From NCBI GenBank assembly GCA_021846985.1, contig JAJZVX010000023.1, positions 1 through 59,434 on the forward strand: 59,434 nucleotides of DNA, in the 5' to 3' direction. Below, in pieces: positions 32,431-43,351 of the stretch. The position numbers were made by a program, and so were the translations under genes. Source of the DNA: Acidobacteriota bacterium (GTDB taxonomy: Bacteria; Acidobacteriota; Terriglobia; Terriglobales; Acidobacteriaceae). The notes under the pieces are model-generated. The model was not told where the DNA came from. It was given only the letters and a program-made list of their open reading frames with translations, and made no database searches. Position 1 is the stretch's first letter; every line of letters starts with the position of its first letter.

Positions 32431-34361
32431 ACGCACTCCTCCATCTCTGGCTGATTCCGCTGGCTCCCTTTGCCGGGTTCCTGATCAATGGACTGCTGGG
32501 CCGCAAGCTGCCCAAGCCACTGGTGACGACCATTGGCCTGGCGGCTCCTCTGGTTTCGCTGGCGGTGGTCTTCACCCTGGGCTGGCTGCTGCCGGCGCAG
32601 GCCGCGCCGCTGGTGGAAACGTGCCCCCAGCCGTGGATCGACGCCGGTTTGCTGCACGTGAACTTCAGCTTTGTGCTCGACCAGCTCTCCCTGGTGATGC
32701 TGATGGTGGTGACGGGCGTGGGATTTCTGATCCACATCTACTCCGTCGGCTACATGGGACACGAAGAGGGCTACGCGCGTTACTTCAGCTACCTGAACCT
32801 CTTCTTGTTCTTCATGACGGTGCTGGTGCTGGCAGGCAACGCGCTGCTGATGTTCGTGGGCTGGGAGGGCGTGGGCCTGGCGTCCTATCTGCTGATCGGC
32901 TTCTACTTCGAGCGGAAGTCGGCCGCCGACGCCGGCAAGAAGGCGTTCATCGTCAACCGCATCGGCGACTTCGGCTTTCTGATCGGCATGTTTCTGCTGC
33001 TGGCCAACTTTGGCACGCTGACCTTCAGCGAGATTGGCGCCCGGCTGGCGGCCAATCCGGGCTGGCAGGGTGGCGTGCTCACCGTGACCGCCCTTTGCCT
33101 GCTGCTGGGCGCCACCGGCAAGAGCGCGCAGCTCCCCCTCTACATCTGGCTGCCCGACGCCATGGAAGGCCCCACGCCGGTCTCCGCCCTGATTCACGCC
33201 GCGACCATGGTGACGGCGGGCGTCTATATGATCGCGCGGACGCATGTGCTGTTTGACCACTCGCCCTTCGCGCTGGGCGTAGTGGCGGTGGTGGGCGCGG
33301 CCACGGCGCTGCTGGCGGCGGCCATCGCCCTGGTGCAGAACGACATCAAGCGCGTGCTGGCCTACTCGACAATTTCGCAGTTGGGCTATATGTTCCTGGC
33401 CTGCGGCGTGGCGGCCTACTCGGCCGGCATCTTCCACCTGATGACCCATGCCTTCTTCAAGGCGCTGCTCTTCCTTGCGGCCGGCTCGGTGATTCACGCC
33501 CTGGGCGGCGAGCAGGATCTGCGCAAGATGGGCGGCCTGTGGCGCAAAATGCCGGTCACCTTCGCCACCATGACAGCGGCGGTACTGGCGATCAGCGGAT
33601 TTCCGCCATTCGCTGGATTCTTCTCGAAGGATGCCATTCTCTTCGCTGCCTTCCAGCATGGCGAACTGGGCAGAGCGTTGTGGGCCGTGGGCCTGTTCAC
33701 CGCGCTGCTGACTTCGTTCTACATGTTCCGGCTGTGGTACCTGACCTTCCTGGGCGAGCCGCACGACGAGACGGGCCATCCTCATGCAACGCCGTGGTGG
33801 ATGCTGGGACCAATGGTGATTCTCGGGCTCCTGTCGATCGGCGGCGGATGGATCGGCATCGAGCGCTTTGGCGCGTTGCTGACGCCTGCCACAGGCAAGC
33901 CCGTGGAGGCCGCCGGCGGGCACCTGGAGCTGTTGCTCACGGGCGCGGCCGTGGTGGCCGGGCTGCTTGGACTGCTGATTGCCGACCGGCTCTATCGTCA
34001 GCGGCCGGCCGCCGCGCGGGAGCTGGCCGAGGCGCTGCCGCATGGATACAAGCTGCTGGTGAACAAGTTGTATGTGGATGAGTTCTATGGGGCCGTGGTG
34101 GTGAAGCCGCTGCAGGCCATTTCGAAGTTCGTACTGGAGTGGGTGGTGGATGTGGCGGTGCTGGGCGGGGCTGCCTGGCTGCTGGCGGGTATCGCCACGC
34201 TGTGCGGCGCCATTCTGCAACGCTGGCAATCCGGCAATCTACGCTCGTATGCGGCGTGGCTGGCGGCGGGAGCGGCGGCCTTGCTGCTCTTCGTGCTGGT
34301 TCCGTGGATGAGTGTGCTGACCGGCCTCTCCCTAATTCATCTTGGCGTGGCGGGGCACTAA
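32427..34361 (+). CDS. nuoL: NADH-quinone oxidoreductase subunit L
   Basis: NuoL is the distal antiporter-like proton pump with a long lateral helix. The 644-residue product has many transmembrane helices. The core motifs are [62 protein letters not shown] (key Lys and His) and [27 protein letters not shown]. The C-terminal part after about 500 would include the lateral helix and final anchor. Length is normal. It starts within the nuoK stop and abuts nuoM directly. Confidence 0.96.
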   Translation: MNALLHLWLIPLAPFAGFLINGLLGRKLPKPLVTTIGLAAPLVSLAVVFTLGWLLPAQAAPLVETCPQPWIDAGLLHVNFSFVLDQLSLVMLMVVTGVGFLIHIYSVGYMGHEEGYARYFSYLNLFLFFMTVLVLAGNALLMFVGWEGVGLASYLLIGFYFERKSAADAGKKAFIVNRIGDFGFLIGMFLLLANFGTLTFSEIGARLAANPGWQGGVLTVTALCLLLGATGKSAQLPLYIWLPDAMEGPTPVSALIHAATMVTAGVYMIARTHVLFDHSPFALGVVAVVGAATALLAAAIALVQNDIKRVLAYSTISQLGYMFLACGVAAYSAGIFHLMTHAFFKALLFLAAGSVIHALGGEQDLRKMGGLWRKMPVTFATMTAAVLAISGFPPFAGFFSKDAILFAAFQHGELGRALWAVGLFTALLTSFYMFRLWYLTFLGEPHDETGHPHATPWWMLGPMVILGLLSIGGGWIGIERFGALLTPATGKPVEAAGGHLELLLTGAAVVAGLLGLLIADRLYRQRPAAARELAEALPHGYKLLVNKLYVDEFYGAVVVKPLQAISKFVLEWVVDVAVLGGAAWLLAGIATLCGAILQRWQSGNLRSYAAWLAAGAAALLLFVLVPWMSVLTGLSLIHLGVAGH

Positions 34362-35891
34362 ATGAACGCAATGAATGGATCCATCCTTACCCTGATTCTG
34401 CTGGTCCCGCTGGCCGGAGCAATCCTGACAGCACTGGCGCCGGACCGCCTCAAGCTGCCCAATTGGATTGCCCTGCTGACCACGCTGGTTACGTTTCTTC
34501 TGACCCTGCACCTGCCGGCGCACTTCCAAACCGGTCAGAGCGGATTCCAGTTCGAAGTGAACCGGCTATGGATTGAGAACCCGGCGATCAATTACCACGT
34601 GGGCGTGGACGGATTGAGCATGTGGCTGGTGGTCCTCACCGGACTGCTGGCGCCAGTGGGCGTGGTGGCGAGTTGGAACGCCATCAAGAACCGGAGCCAG
34701 GTCTTCTACGCGCTCTTTCTCCTGCAGCAGACAGCCATGTTCGGCGTGTTTATCTCCCTGGACCTGATGGTTTACTACGGCTTCTGGGAACTGTCGCTGG
34801 TGCCCATGGTGATTTTGATCGCCATGTATGGGCGCAAGGACGGGCCGAAGGCGGCGCTCAAATTCTTCCTGTTCACTTTTATCCCGTCGGCGCCTCTGCT
34901 GGTGGCGCTGTTGTGGCTGTATGCCCGGACGGGATCGTTTGACTTTACGGCCCTGCAGAACGCCATCGCGCACGGCTGGTTCCCTGCCGCCGGACTCTAC
35001 TGGGCTTCGCTGGCCTTCCTGGTGGCATTTGCGGTGAAGGTGCCGGTCTTTCCGCTGCACGGATGGCTGGCAGACAGCTTCAGCGAGGCTCCGGTGGCGC
35101 TGGCCATGATCATCGCCGGCAAACTCGGGCTCTACTCGATGCTGCGCTTCCATGTAGGACTGTTTCCAGAGCAAGCGCGGATGCTGGCGCCGCTGCTGAT
35201 CGCGCTGGCGGTGATCGGCATTCTCTACGGAGCTTGCCTGGCGCTGGTGCAGCGCGACTTCTGGCGGCTGATGGCATTTGCGGCGCTGAGTCACCTGAGC
35301 CTGATTACGCTGGCCATCTACGGACTGACGCTGACCGGCTGGCAGGGCGCTGTTTACCAGATTCTGAATCACTCCGTTGTGGACGCTGCCCTGTTCCTGC
35401 TTCTGGGCGTACTCTATGACCAATACGCGACCAGCCAGATCAACGCGTATGGAGGGCTGGCCACCAAACTCCCGCGCACGGCAACTCTGTTTGTCGTGGC
35501 ATCGCTGGCCATGATCGGGCTGCCGATGCTGAACGGATTTGTGGGCGAGTTCCTCATTCTCTCGAGCACCTTCACGGGCGTGAGCCGCGGATGGGCCATC
35601 GCCGCCGCGCTGGGCGTGATTTTGGGCGCGGCTTACATGCTATGGCTGGTGCAGCGCTTGTTTTACGGACAAACAAGCGAGATGGCGCAGGCCAAGCCGG
35701 CCCTCGATGTGCGCTTTGGCCAGCAGGCCGTGCTCTGGCCCCTCACGCTGCTGATGCTGGTCATGGGGCTGGCGCCCTCGCTGTGGCTGGCCGCGATCCA
35801 AACCGGCGTTCATCCTCCACGCGCGGGCGGTGTAGCCGCCGCCACTCAATCCGTTTTACCGATTTCGCTCCATGGGGAGGACCTGCGGTGA
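34362..35891 (+). CDS. nuoM: NADH-quinone oxidoreductase subunit M
   Basis: NuoM is the second antiporter-like pump. The 509-residue product has about 14 transmembrane helices with the family motifs [36 protein letters not shown] (conserved Glu), [41 protein letters not shown] and [18 protein letters not shown]. The ATG is immediately after the nuoL stop. The stop overlaps the nuoN GTG by 3 bases. Confidence 0.96.
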   Translation: MNAMNGSILTLILLVPLAGAILTALAPDRLKLPNWIALLTTLVTFLLTLHLPAHFQTGQSGFQFEVNRLWIENPAINYHVGVDGLSMWLVVLTGLLAPVGVVASWNAIKNRSQVFYALFLLQQTAMFGVFISLDLMVYYGFWELSLVPMVILIAMYGRKDGPKAALKFFLFTFIPSAPLLVALLWLYARTGSFDFTALQNAIAHGWFPAAGLYWASLAFLVAFAVKVPVFPLHGWLADSFSEAPVALAMIIAGKLGLYSMLRFHVGLFPEQARMLAPLLIALAVIGILYGACLALVQRDFWRLMAFAALSHLSLITLAIYGLTLTGWQGAVYQILNHSVVDAALFLLLGVLYDQYATSQINAYGGLATKLPRTATLFVVASLAMIGLPMLNGFVGEFLILSSTFTGVSRGWAIAAALGVILGAAYMLWLVQRLFYGQTSEMAQAKPALDVRFGQQAVLWPLTLLMLVMGLAPSLWLAAIQTGVHPPRAGGVAAATQSVLPISLHGEDLR

Positions 35892-37390
35892 ATCCAGTGC
35901 CCGACATCTTCCGTATCCTTCCCGAGGTCATCCTTACCCTCACCGGCGTGGTGGTGATGCTCGCTGACGCATCGCTGGCGCCAGGCTGCGCGCGGCGTCC
36001 GCTGGGATGGGTGGCCGCTTTCGGAACCATCTTTGCTTTGTGGGCCAGTCTGTGGCAGCTTTCGCTGCCCGTGGGCACCGGCTTTTACGGAACCGTGGAG
36101 ACAAGCCCATTCACGGTCTTTTTTCACGTGCTGATCTGCGGCATTGTTCTGGTGGCACTGCTGCTCTCGCTGGACACGCTGCCGGAAAACAGCCATCACC
36201 AGGGCGAGTACTACGCCCTGATCGTCTTTGGCGCGGTGGGCATGTGCCTGCTGACAGGCGCGGTGGAACTGCTGCTGGTCTTCATTGCCCTCGAGATCTC
36301 GTCGATCGCGACCTATGTGCTGGCGGGCTACCGGAAAGAATCCGGGCGCGGACCCGAGGCGGCCATCAAATACTTTCTGCTGGGTTCGTTCGCCACCGCG
36401 TTCCTGCTCTACGGCATCGCGCTGATCTTTGGCGCCACAGGCACAACGGAAATCTACGAGATTGCCCGGCTGGTTCCGGTGGAGCAACACCAAACCCTGG
36501 TACTGGCCTCGCTGGCGCTGATGCTGGTGGGCATCCTGTTCAAGGTGTCGGCGGCGCCCTTCCATGTGTGGACGCTCGACGTGTATGAAGGCGCGCCTTC
36601 GCCGGTGGTGGCGTTGATGTCCACTGCGCCCAAGGCGGCGGCCTTCGCGCTGCTGCTGCGCGTGGTGTATGAGATGTTTCCCACGTTGCGCTCCACCTGG
36701 GCGCCCCTGCTGTGGGTGGTGGCCGTGCTCTCCATGACCGTGGGCAACCTGGCCGCGCTGCGGCAGGAGAACGTGAAGCGCATGCTGGCCTACTCGTCGA
36801 TCGCCCATGCCGGCTATCTGCTGGCGGCGTTTGCCGGGCTGGGCTCGATTGGGATTGCGGCGGCGAGCTTCTACACGGCGGCCTACGCGGCCATGAACGT
36901 GGGCATCTTCGCCGTGATCACGGTGGCGGGCGGGTACGACGAAGAACGCCGGACGATCCAGGACTTCCGCGGACTCATTCACCGCTCTCCGGTGTTGGGC
37001 GGGCTCCTCATCTTCTTCCTGATCTCCCTCATCGGCATCCCCTTCACAGGCGGATTCTTCGGCAAGTTCTACTCCTTCACCTCGGCAGTGGAAGGAGGCG
37101 CGGTGTGGCTTGCCATTATCGGCCTGCTCAACTCCGGCCTGGCGGCTGCCTACTATCTGCGGCTGGCGCTGGCTGCAACGCAACGCGGCGAGGAAGAGAA
37201 AGCAAAGCCAAGGCCGCAGGCAGGTATCGCCGTGGGTGCGGCCCTGATGCTGGCCGTGGCCGCCACACTCGTTTTGGGCATCGTGCCCAGCGACGTGCTT
37301 CACGCGGCAAGTGCAGGAGCGCATGTACTAGCAGCGCCTCCGGCGCAGCCGCAGATCCTTGGCAAGATCACTCCCCCGCCGGCCCGCTAG
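35888..37390 (+). CDS. nuoN: NADH-quinone oxidoreductase subunit N
   Basis: NuoN is the third antiporter-like subunit, closest to NuoK. The 500-residue product has about 14 transmembrane helices. It contains [25 protein letters not shown] (conserved Glu), [61 protein letters not shown] and [13 protein letters not shown]. It starts at GTG overlapping the nuoM stop. Its last 23 bases overlap the end of the oppositely oriented glycosyltransferase gene, and it ends the operon. Confidence 0.96.
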   Translation: MNPVPDIFRILPEVILTLTGVVVMLADASLAPGCARRPLGWVAAFGTIFALWASLWQLSLPVGTGFYGTVETSPFTVFFHVLICGIVLVALLLSLDTLPENSHHQGEYYALIVFGAVGMCLLTGAVELLLVFIALEISSIATYVLAGYRKESGRGPEAAIKYFLLGSFATAFLLYGIALIFGATGTTEIYEIARLVPVEQHQTLVLASLALMLVGILFKVSAAPFHVWTLDVYEGAPSPVVALMSTAPKAAAFALLLRVVYEMFPTLRSTWAPLLWVVAVLSMTVGNLAALRQENVKRMLAYSSIAHAGYLLAAFAGLGSIGIAAASFYTAAYAAMNVGIFAVITVAGGYDEERRTIQDFRGLIHRSPVLGGLLIFFLISLIGIPFTGGFFGKFYSFTSAVEGGAVWLAIIGLLNSGLAAAYYLRLALAATQRGEEEKAKPRPQAGIAVGAALMLAVAATLVLGIVPSDVLHAASAGAHVLAAPPAQPQILGKITPPPAR

Positions 37391-38615
37391 CCCGCCGGCG
37401 CCGGGACGCTCCCAGCAGGAGCTCCTGGTAGAACGCGGCGGTGAGACCGGCGACGCGCTCGCCTGCGTAGTGCTCCATAATCCATTTCCGTGCCGCCGCG
37501 CCCATGCGGCGGCAAAGCGCGGGGTCGCGCAGCAACCGGAGCAGCGCATCGCGCAGGGCCTCCGGATAGCCCGGCGGGATGAGCAGGCCGGTGACTTCGG
37601 GGAGCACGGCATCGCGTGAGCCGGTGGCGAGCGTGGTCACAACAGGTAGACCAGAAGCGCCCGCCTCCAGCACCACGTTGGGAAATCCCTCGCGCCAGGT
37701 GGGCAGGACCAGCACGTCCATGGCGCGATAATAGGGAGCCGTGTCGGACACAAGACCCGTATAGTGGATGCGCGGATGCTGGAGAATGCGGGCGCGCAGG
37801 CGGGCGTCCAGCGCGTCTTCGGATTCGTCAAACCATCCCACCAGCAGCAGATGTGCGCCGGGCGCGGCGTCAAGGATGGATGCGAAGGCGTCGACCAGCT
37901 CACGCACGCCCTTGTCGCGGGTGAGGCGGCCGACAAAGCCGACGACCGGAGCGCCGGGGAGAATGCCAAACTGCTTGCGAACCGGAGTGGCCCCGGGGCT
38001 GAAACGGTCCGCGTCCACGCCGCGACTGCTGCCATCGCCCAGCACGTGAAGCTTGGCCGCCGGGGCAATCCTCAGGTCCAGTGCCTGCGCGCGCAGGCTT
38101 TCGCTGTTGCAGACGACGGCATGAACACACGCCGCGGCCAGCCGCTCCGCGGCCAGCAGCACACGGCGCTTGAGGCCCGAGGCGCTTTCGAGTTTAAGTC
38201 CACGCAGAAGATACACGCGCACCGGAACGCCACAGAGCCGCGCCGCCAAAGCGCCCAGCAGTCCAGCCTTCGGCGTACTGAACTCCACCAGGTCCGGCTG
38301 CAACCCGCGCAGAACCCGCCAAAGGCGAAAGAGTGAAACCAGATCGGAGAGCGGCGCGATCCTTCTCTGCATGGAAACGGCCCGGTGATCGACGCCCTCG
38401 GCGGCCGCGGTGCGGCCAAGCAACTCGCCTGGAGAGGAGATGAGGGTTACGCGAAAGCCGGCCTCGCGCAGGCTGCGCAGCCAGCCCGTAAAGACCAGGC
38501 ACGTTTGCGCGCTGGTGACGCCAACCACGAGGTGCGGGGCCTTCAACGGGGCGCCACTGCTTTTCTGAACGTCCAGGAAAGGCGCAGCATGACGTTCTGC
38601 GGCATACAATGACAC
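37368..38615 (-). CDS. glycosyltransferase family 4 protein
   Basis: The 415-residue product has a GT-B fold: an N-terminal acceptor domain ([33 protein letters not shown]) and a C-terminal nucleotide-sugar domain with [21 protein letters not shown] and the E-x7-E motif region ([19 protein letters not shown]). N-terminal resemblance suggests sugar transfer to a lipid-linked or polysaccharide acceptor, but the sugar cannot be told from sequence. The start is a GTG with no clear ribosome binding site, so the true start may be 20-30 codons downstream. It is divergent from the next glycosyltransferase. Confidence 0.85.
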   Translation of the reverse strand: MSLYAAERHAAPFLDVQKSSGAPLKAPHLVVGVTSAQTCLVFTGWLRSLREAGFRVTLISSPGELLGRTAAAEGVDHRAVSMQRRIAPLSDLVSLFRLWRVLRGLQPDLVEFSTPKAGLLGALAARLCGVPVRVYLLRGLKLESASGLKRRVLLAAERLAAACVHAVVCNSESLRAQALDLRIAPAAKLHVLGDGSSRGVDADRFSPGATPVRKQFGILPGAPVVGFVGRLTRDKGVRELVDAFASILDAAPGAHLLLVGWFDESEDALDARLRARILQHPRIHYTGLVSDTAPYYRAMDVLVLPTWREGFPNVVLEAGASGLPVVTTLATGSRDAVLPEVTGLLIPPGYPEALRDALLRLLRDPALCRRMGAAARKWIMEHYAGERVAGLTAAFYQELLLGASRRRRASGPAGE

Positions 38616-38725
38616 ACAAACAACGTATCATTCCTGTGACTCGCCCAGGCAACGAAACCCAATATGCGGGGCGAACAGGTATTTGTTGTGTCATTGTTTT
38701 TGCTCCGGGAGAGGTTCTGCGGCTC

Positions 38726-39841
38726 ATGGCGCAGCGGCTCAAGGTTCTTCTACTGATTCCGCATCTGGGCGGGGGCGGAGCAGAGCAGGTGACGGCTTTG
38801 CTGGCGCGCAACCTTTCGCGCGAGAAGTACGAGCTGCACCTGGGCCTGGTAACGCAGACCCGAACCGAGGATGGCAGGCTTGCGCCGTGGGTAACGATCC
38901 ACGCGCTTGGAGCAAAAAGGGTTCGCGGCGGGTGGATGCGCCTGCTGCGGTTGGTGTGGCGGCTCAGGCCACAGTTGATGCTGGTGGGAATGGCGCACCT
39001 GAATTCTCTGGTCCTTCTGCTGCGCCCTCTTCTGCCGCGGGAAACGCGCGTGGTGGTGCGGCAGAACGCAACGGTCTCGGCGGCGCTGGCCTTCGGCGAT
39101 CTGCCATGGTTCACGCGCTCGCTCTACCAGCGGCTTTACCGGCGGGCGGACCGGATCATCTGCCAGACGCAAGCGATGGCCGAAGACCTGGCGCAGGAGA
39201 TGGGCGTCGGCAACCAGCAAATTGCCGTACTTGCAAACCCCGTTGACGTCGAGGCCATTCGTGGGGCGGCCGCGGCAGACGAGCCGGTTTGGGCTGGACC
39301 GGGGCCGCATCTGTTGGCCGTGGGACGCTTGGCGCGCGTAAAGGGATTCGATCTGTTGCTGCGTGCATTGGCCGCCATACGGAGGAGCTTTCCGCAAACA
39401 GAGCTGGCGGTGGCAGGCACGGGCCCCGAAGAGCGCGCCTTGAAGCAGCTGGCGGCGAAACTGGGCCTGGAAGAGGCTGTGCGCTGGATGGGGCATGTGG
39501 AAGAGCCGGCCGCCTTGTATGGCGGTGCTGCGCTGTTTGTGCTTTCGTCGCGGCATGAGGGCATGCCCAATGCCTTGCTGGAGGCAGCCGCGGGAGGTTT
39601 GCCGATTGTGGCTGTACCGGCCTCGCCGGGGGTAGTGGAGTTGTTGCGGGAACAAACGGGGGTGTGGCTGGCAAAGGAAGTTTCGGCCCATGCGCTCGCC
39701 GGAGCTCTGTTGGCGGCGCTTGATACGCTGCCCCCGGGCGCTCGATTTTCTCATCCATGGATTCAGCAATTCTCGCTAACGCCTGCTATGCACGACTACG
39801 AACGGCTCATTGACGATGTGGCGAAGGAATGGCGGCGGTGA
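38726..39841 (+). CDS. glycosyltransferase family 4 protein
   Basis: A 371-residue GT-B enzyme with LIPHLGGGGAEQVTALLARNLS at the N-terminus, and LLAVGRLARVKGFDLLLRALA and SSRHEGMPNALLEAAAGGLPIVAV in the C-terminal donor-binding half, as in GT4 members that retain configuration. No membrane segment. The ATG at 38726 has GGGAGAGG 11 bases upstream; the frame is open to 38609 but that extension is not conserved. It overlaps the next glycosyltransferase by 13 bases, so the two are co-expressed. Confidence 0.85.
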   Translation: MAQRLKVLLLIPHLGGGGAEQVTALLARNLSREKYELHLGLVTQTRTEDGRLAPWVTIHALGAKRVRGGWMRLLRLVWRLRPQLMLVGMAHLNSLVLLLRPLLPRETRVVVRQNATVSAALAFGDLPWFTRSLYQRLYRRADRIICQTQAMAEDLAQEMGVGNQQIAVLANPVDVEAIRGAAAADEPVWAGPGPHLLAVGRLARVKGFDLLLRALAAIRRSFPQTELAVAGTGPEERALKQLAAKLGLEEAVRWMGHVEEPAALYGGAALFVLSSRHEGMPNALLEAAAGGLPIVAVPASPGVVELLREQTGVWLAKEVSAHALAGALLAALDTLPPGARFSHPWIQQFSLTPAMHDYERLIDDVAKEWRR

Positions 39842-40968
39842 AGCACGTTGCGCTTCTCATTCCCCGGCTGGACCGCATCGGCGGCGCCGAGCGGCAGATG
39901 ATGCTGCTGGCCAAAGGCCTTGCCCGGCGCGGATGGAGGGTAAGCGGAGTGGCTTTGTCCAGCCTCGGAGCCGAGGCGGCGGACGAGCTGCACGCAGCAG
40001 GAGCGGAGTTCCTGAGTCTCGAAATGCGCAAGGGTCTGGCCGATCCGCGGGGATGGCTCCGCTTTCACCGGTGGGTGCAGCGGCAAAAGCCGCAGGTTGT
40101 GCACGCTCACCTGCCCCATGCGGCGTGGCTGGCGCGGTGGTCGCGGCTGGCAGCGCCGGTGCGCGTGGTGATCGACACGCTCCACAGCTCATCCACGGGA
40201 AGCATGGGACGAAGGCTGGCTTATCGATGCAGCAACTGGCTGCCGGATCGCGTGACGGCCGTAAGCGAGGCTGTAGCCGAGGCGCATCTTGCCGCACGGA
40301 TGACGACGCAAAGCAAGCTGGCTGTGTTGCCCAACGGAGTGGACGTGGAGGCCTGCCGGCCGGATGCGGATGTGCGCGCGGCGCTGCGGAGGGAGATGGG
40401 ACTGGAGAAAGCGTTTCTGTGGATTGCCGTGGGGCGCCTGGAAGCGGTGAAGGACTATCCCACACTGCTGTGGGCGATGGTGGAGACGCCGGAGACGGCC
40501 TGTCTGGCGATTGCGGGCGCGGGGCCGCTGGAGAGCGAACTGCGCGGCTTGGCAAAGGCGCTGGGCCTGGAGGGCCGGGTGCGCTTTCTGGGCTTTGAGC
40601 CGGAGGCGCGGCGGTGGATGCAGGCGGCGGACGGCTTTGTGCTGTCGTCGCTCTGGGAAGGACTGCCGATGGCGCTGCTGGAGGCTGCGGCCTGTGGACT
40701 GCCCGCCGTAGCCACGGACGTCGCGGGGACACGCGCGGCGGTTATCGAAGGACGGACCGGGCTGCTCACAGCCGCGGAAGACGCAAAAGCTCTGGCAGAA
40801 GCGCTGACGCGGCTGATGCGGATGCCCGCCGGAGAACGCGCGGCGATGGGCCAGCAGGCACGGCGGCTTGCCATGGAACGTTACAGCCTGGAGGCGGTGC
40901 TGGACCGGTGGGAAGCTTTGTATGAGGAGTTGCTGGAACGGCATGCGAAGCCCCGGCGGCAAGGCTGA
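39829..40968 (+). CDS. glycosyltransferase family 4 protein
   Basis: A 379-residue GT-B protein with LIPRLDRIGGAERQMMLLAKGLARRGW at the start, VHAHLPHAAWLARW in the acceptor half, and WIAVGRLEAVKDYPTLLWAM plus SSLWEGLPMALLEAAACGLPAVATDV in the donor half. It resembles its upstream neighbour and may add a successive sugar to the same glycan. Its end lies 11 bases from the end of the convergent deacetylase-like gene. Confidence 0.85.
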   Translation: MAAVKHVALLIPRLDRIGGAERQMMLLAKGLARRGWRVSGVALSSLGAEAADELHAAGAEFLSLEMRKGLADPRGWLRFHRWVQRQKPQVVHAHLPHAAWLARWSRLAAPVRVVIDTLHSSSTGSMGRRLAYRCSNWLPDRVTAVSEAVAEAHLAARMTTQSKLAVLPNGVDVEACRPDADVRAALRREMGLEKAFLWIAVGRLEAVKDYPTLLWAMVETPETACLAIAGAGPLESELRGLAKALGLEGRVRFLGFEPEARRWMQAADGFVLSSLWEGLPMALLEAAACGLPAVATDVAGTRAAVIEGRTGLLTAAEDAKALAEALTRLMRMPAGERAAMGQQARRLAMERYSLEAVLDRWEALYEELLERHAKPRRQG

Positions 40969-40979
40969 GAGAAGGCAAA

Positions 40980-41738
40980 CTAGCGGCCCGAAAGGCGCTT
41001 TCTCAACTGCCGCTGCCTGAAACGAAGCAGGGCCGCGGCTTCGTAGAGGCGTTCTGTGAGCGGCAGCTTGGGCCCGAACTCAGCCATGGCCTGACCGGCC
41101 GGCATGAATTGCCCGGCATGGTGGCGGAGGAAGGCGCGCAAGTCGTCGATCAGCGCATCGGAAGCGGTGTGGGTGTGCAGGAGAATGGTCCACAGGCCCC
41201 ACGGCTTCTCGACCGGCGCCCAAAGCTGCTGCGGAAGCCAGGTCACTCCGCCACGCTGAAAGGGCATGCGGGCCAGGCCATCGGAAACAACCCTGATTCC
41301 CTCTTCGTGCAGCACGCGCAGGGTCACGCGGTCGAAGCCATGGCGGGGCGCGACCCAGAGGCGGGGATTCAGGCCCTGGGCGCGGAGGATCGCGAGCCCG
41401 GCGCGCATCCAATTGCGCTGCGTTGCCTCGGGCACGCCGGCAAACTCCGTGAAGCGATGGAGGGGCACGAGGCTGCGTCCGCGGCTGGCGCAGAGGTGGC
41501 GGTAGCCGTGGAGACCAATAACGGCGCCCTCCGCCTGGAGTGCGCGCATACGAGCCCAGAAATCCGGGTCCGGAGGCTCCATGGCCAGCTCGCGATCCTG
41601 GTTGTCGGGGATGACGGCAAGGATCGGGCAAACGCGAAACTCTTCCATCAGCCCTTGGAGACGGTCCAGCCGCGCGCGGGGCGCGGTGGGGCACAGATCG
41701 TCGAGGCGAAGCAGGTACCGCGCCGGACCGGGCGTCAT
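40980..41738 (-). CDS. DUF2334/polysaccharide deacetylase-like protein
   Basis: The 252-residue product has the pattern of NodB-related carbohydrate esterases of the DUF2334 type: a metal-binding Asp pair near the start (YLLRLDDLCP), HGYRH around residue 77, and APRHGFD near 130. No signal peptide is seen, so it may act in the cytoplasm or on lipid-linked precursors. The ATG at 41738 overlaps the stop of the flippase gene (ATGA), so the two are translated together. Deacetylation of a surface polysaccharide is an inference from context. Confidence 0.75.
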   Translation of the reverse strand: MTPGPARYLLRLDDLCPTAPRARLDRLQGLMEEFRVCPILAVIPDNQDRELAMEPPDPDFWARMRALQAEGAVIGLHGYRHLCASRGRSLVPLHRFTEFAGVPEATQRNWMRAGLAILRAQGLNPRLWVAPRHGFDRVTLRVLHEEGIRVVSDGLARMPFQRGGVTWLPQQLWAPVEKPWGLWTILLHTHTASDALIDDLRAFLRHHAGQFMPAGQAMAEFGPKLPLTERLYEAAALLRFRQRQLRKRLSGR

Positions 41739-43096
41739 GCGGCGGCCTCCGGCGGCTTCGGCATCAGCCGGCGTGTCCAGTACCCCAGGAAGAAGAAAGT
41801 GCTGATGGTCCAGAGAGAGGTGGCCAGAGCAATGCCGGCGACGCCAAGCCAGCGCATGAGAATCAGGTTGAGAACCACATCGAGGCCCAGGTTCAGGATG
41901 CCGCAGTAGAGGATGAGGTCGGTGCGGCGCATGGCGAGCAGAAAGCGATAAAAGACGCGGCTGCACACGAAGAACGGTATCTGCAGAGCATACATGGCAA
42001 GCACGGGCGTGACTACCGCGGTGTCGCGCGGCGTGAAGGCGCCGTGCTGAAAGGTGAGGCGGATGAGAATGTGCGCACCCGCGATAAGCCCGGCGGCAAC
42101 AGGCGTGGAGACGATCGCCGTAATTCCAAGCCAGGTGCGGACCGAGTGGCGGCAGCCGGACCAGTCGCCAAGTGCGATCATGCGCGAAAAATAGGGTGTC
42201 ACCGCGGTGGATACCGCGCCCGCCGAAAGCGTAAGCACGACGCTGACGAAACGGTTGGCATAAGCGAGAGCAGAGACGCTGCCGGCGGGCAGCATGGCGG
42301 CCATGGACTGATCCACCAGAAGGCCTCCGGAGGCGACAAAGGCGCTGAGCAGCACCGGCCCATATTGCCCGGCGACCTCGCGGGTAGATTCGGTCATGCC
42401 GTGCCACCAGAGACGAAAGCGGTAGCCTTGCACCTCCATCATGACAGTGAGCGTGACTGCCTGCAGGAGCGCGCCGGCCAGATAGCCCGCGACCATCGCC
42501 CAAATGCCCATGCGGGGAGCAAGCAGGAGCGCGCAGACCATGATCGCCGCGGGCACCACGATGGGAACGAGCGCGGGCAGGGCGAAGCGGTCGAAGGTGT
42601 TGAGGACGGCCGTGCAGTTGGTGGCGATGCCGGTGATGAGGACGACCGGCAGCAGCGCATAGAAGAGGTGGATGGAAAGCGCCAGCTTGGCGGGAGGAAA
42701 GTGCGAGGCGATGATGGGAAAGATGCCGTGCGCGGCCAGGGCCAGGAGGACTGAGGCCGCGATGAGGAGCAGGCACATGGACAGCATGGCGTTGGAGAGC
42801 AGGTGCTGGGCGCGCTCGCGGCCCTCGCGCTCGCGGACGCGGATCAGCGTGGGGACCAGGGCCTGGTTCATGGACTCGGAGATGAGGTTGACGATCAGGC
42901 TGGGAATGAGCGCAGCGGCCAGGAAGGCGTCCATGGCATCGGAGCGGCCGTAGACGCCGGCGACCACGAACTCCTTGAAGGTGGCGACAAGCTTGACGAG
43001 AACCGCCGCCGCGGAGACAGCGGCCGCCGCCCGAAAAATCCGTTGGTTCACGCTTTTGCCCTGAAACTGGCGAGCGATTTGGGCGACGGGAAACAT
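41735..43096 (-). CDS. MurJ/MviN-type lipid-linked oligosaccharide flippase
   Basis: A 453-residue membrane protein with about 12-14 helices. Blocks such as VLVKLVATFKEFVVAGVYGRSDAMDAFLAAALIPSLIVNLISESMNQALVPTL and SRVFYRFLLAMRRTD match the MOP exporter superfamily, MurJ branch. It could flip lipid II, but placement among glycosyltransferases and a deacetylase-like gene suggests it flips a polysaccharide repeat unit instead, as Wzx does. The start is the first ATG of the frame. Which substrate it uses is open. Confidence 0.8.
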   Translation of the reverse strand: MFPVAQIARQFQGKSVNQRIFRAAAAVSAAAVLVKLVATFKEFVVAGVYGRSDAMDAFLAAALIPSLIVNLISESMNQALVPTLIRVREREGRERAQHLLSNAMLSMCLLLIAASVLLALAAHGIFPIIASHFPPAKLALSIHLFYALLPVVLITGIATNCTAVLNTFDRFALPALVPIVVPAAIMVCALLLAPRMGIWAMVAGYLAGALLQAVTLTVMMEVQGYRFRLWWHGMTESTREVAGQYGPVLLSAFVASGGLLVDQSMAAMLPAGSVSALAYANRFVSVVLTLSAGAVSTAVTPYFSRMIALGDWSGCRHSVRTWLGITAIVSTPVAAGLIAGAHILIRLTFQHGAFTPRDTAVVTPVLAMYALQIPFFVCSRVFYRFLLAMRRTDLILYCGILNLGLDVVLNLILMRWLGVAGIALATSLWTISTFFFLGYWTRRLMPKPPEAAA

Positions 43097-43351
43097 GGCG
43101 GCTCCGGATTGGGGCTAGTCTACAGGAGCGGCGGCTCGATGCCGCAGTTCAGGTTGGGGCGCCTTCAGCGCGAGCCGGACGCGGTCCTGCAACAAAATGT
43201 GCGCCGGAGGAACAGGATTCCCCTGGGACTTGGCTGCGTGTATGGTGTTTTCCGTTGAGTCCACGCGATATCGGATGCGTCCCGCGAGGACGCTGGCGCG
43301 TCCAGAAGAATATCGGCAAAAAAGGGGACGAGGATGCAAAAGGAGAGAGTT

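Noticed and set aside
32145..34229. Minus-strand open frame of 694 codons
   Set aside because: It is the reverse of nuoK and nuoL, rich in His, Gln and Arg and without family motifs.
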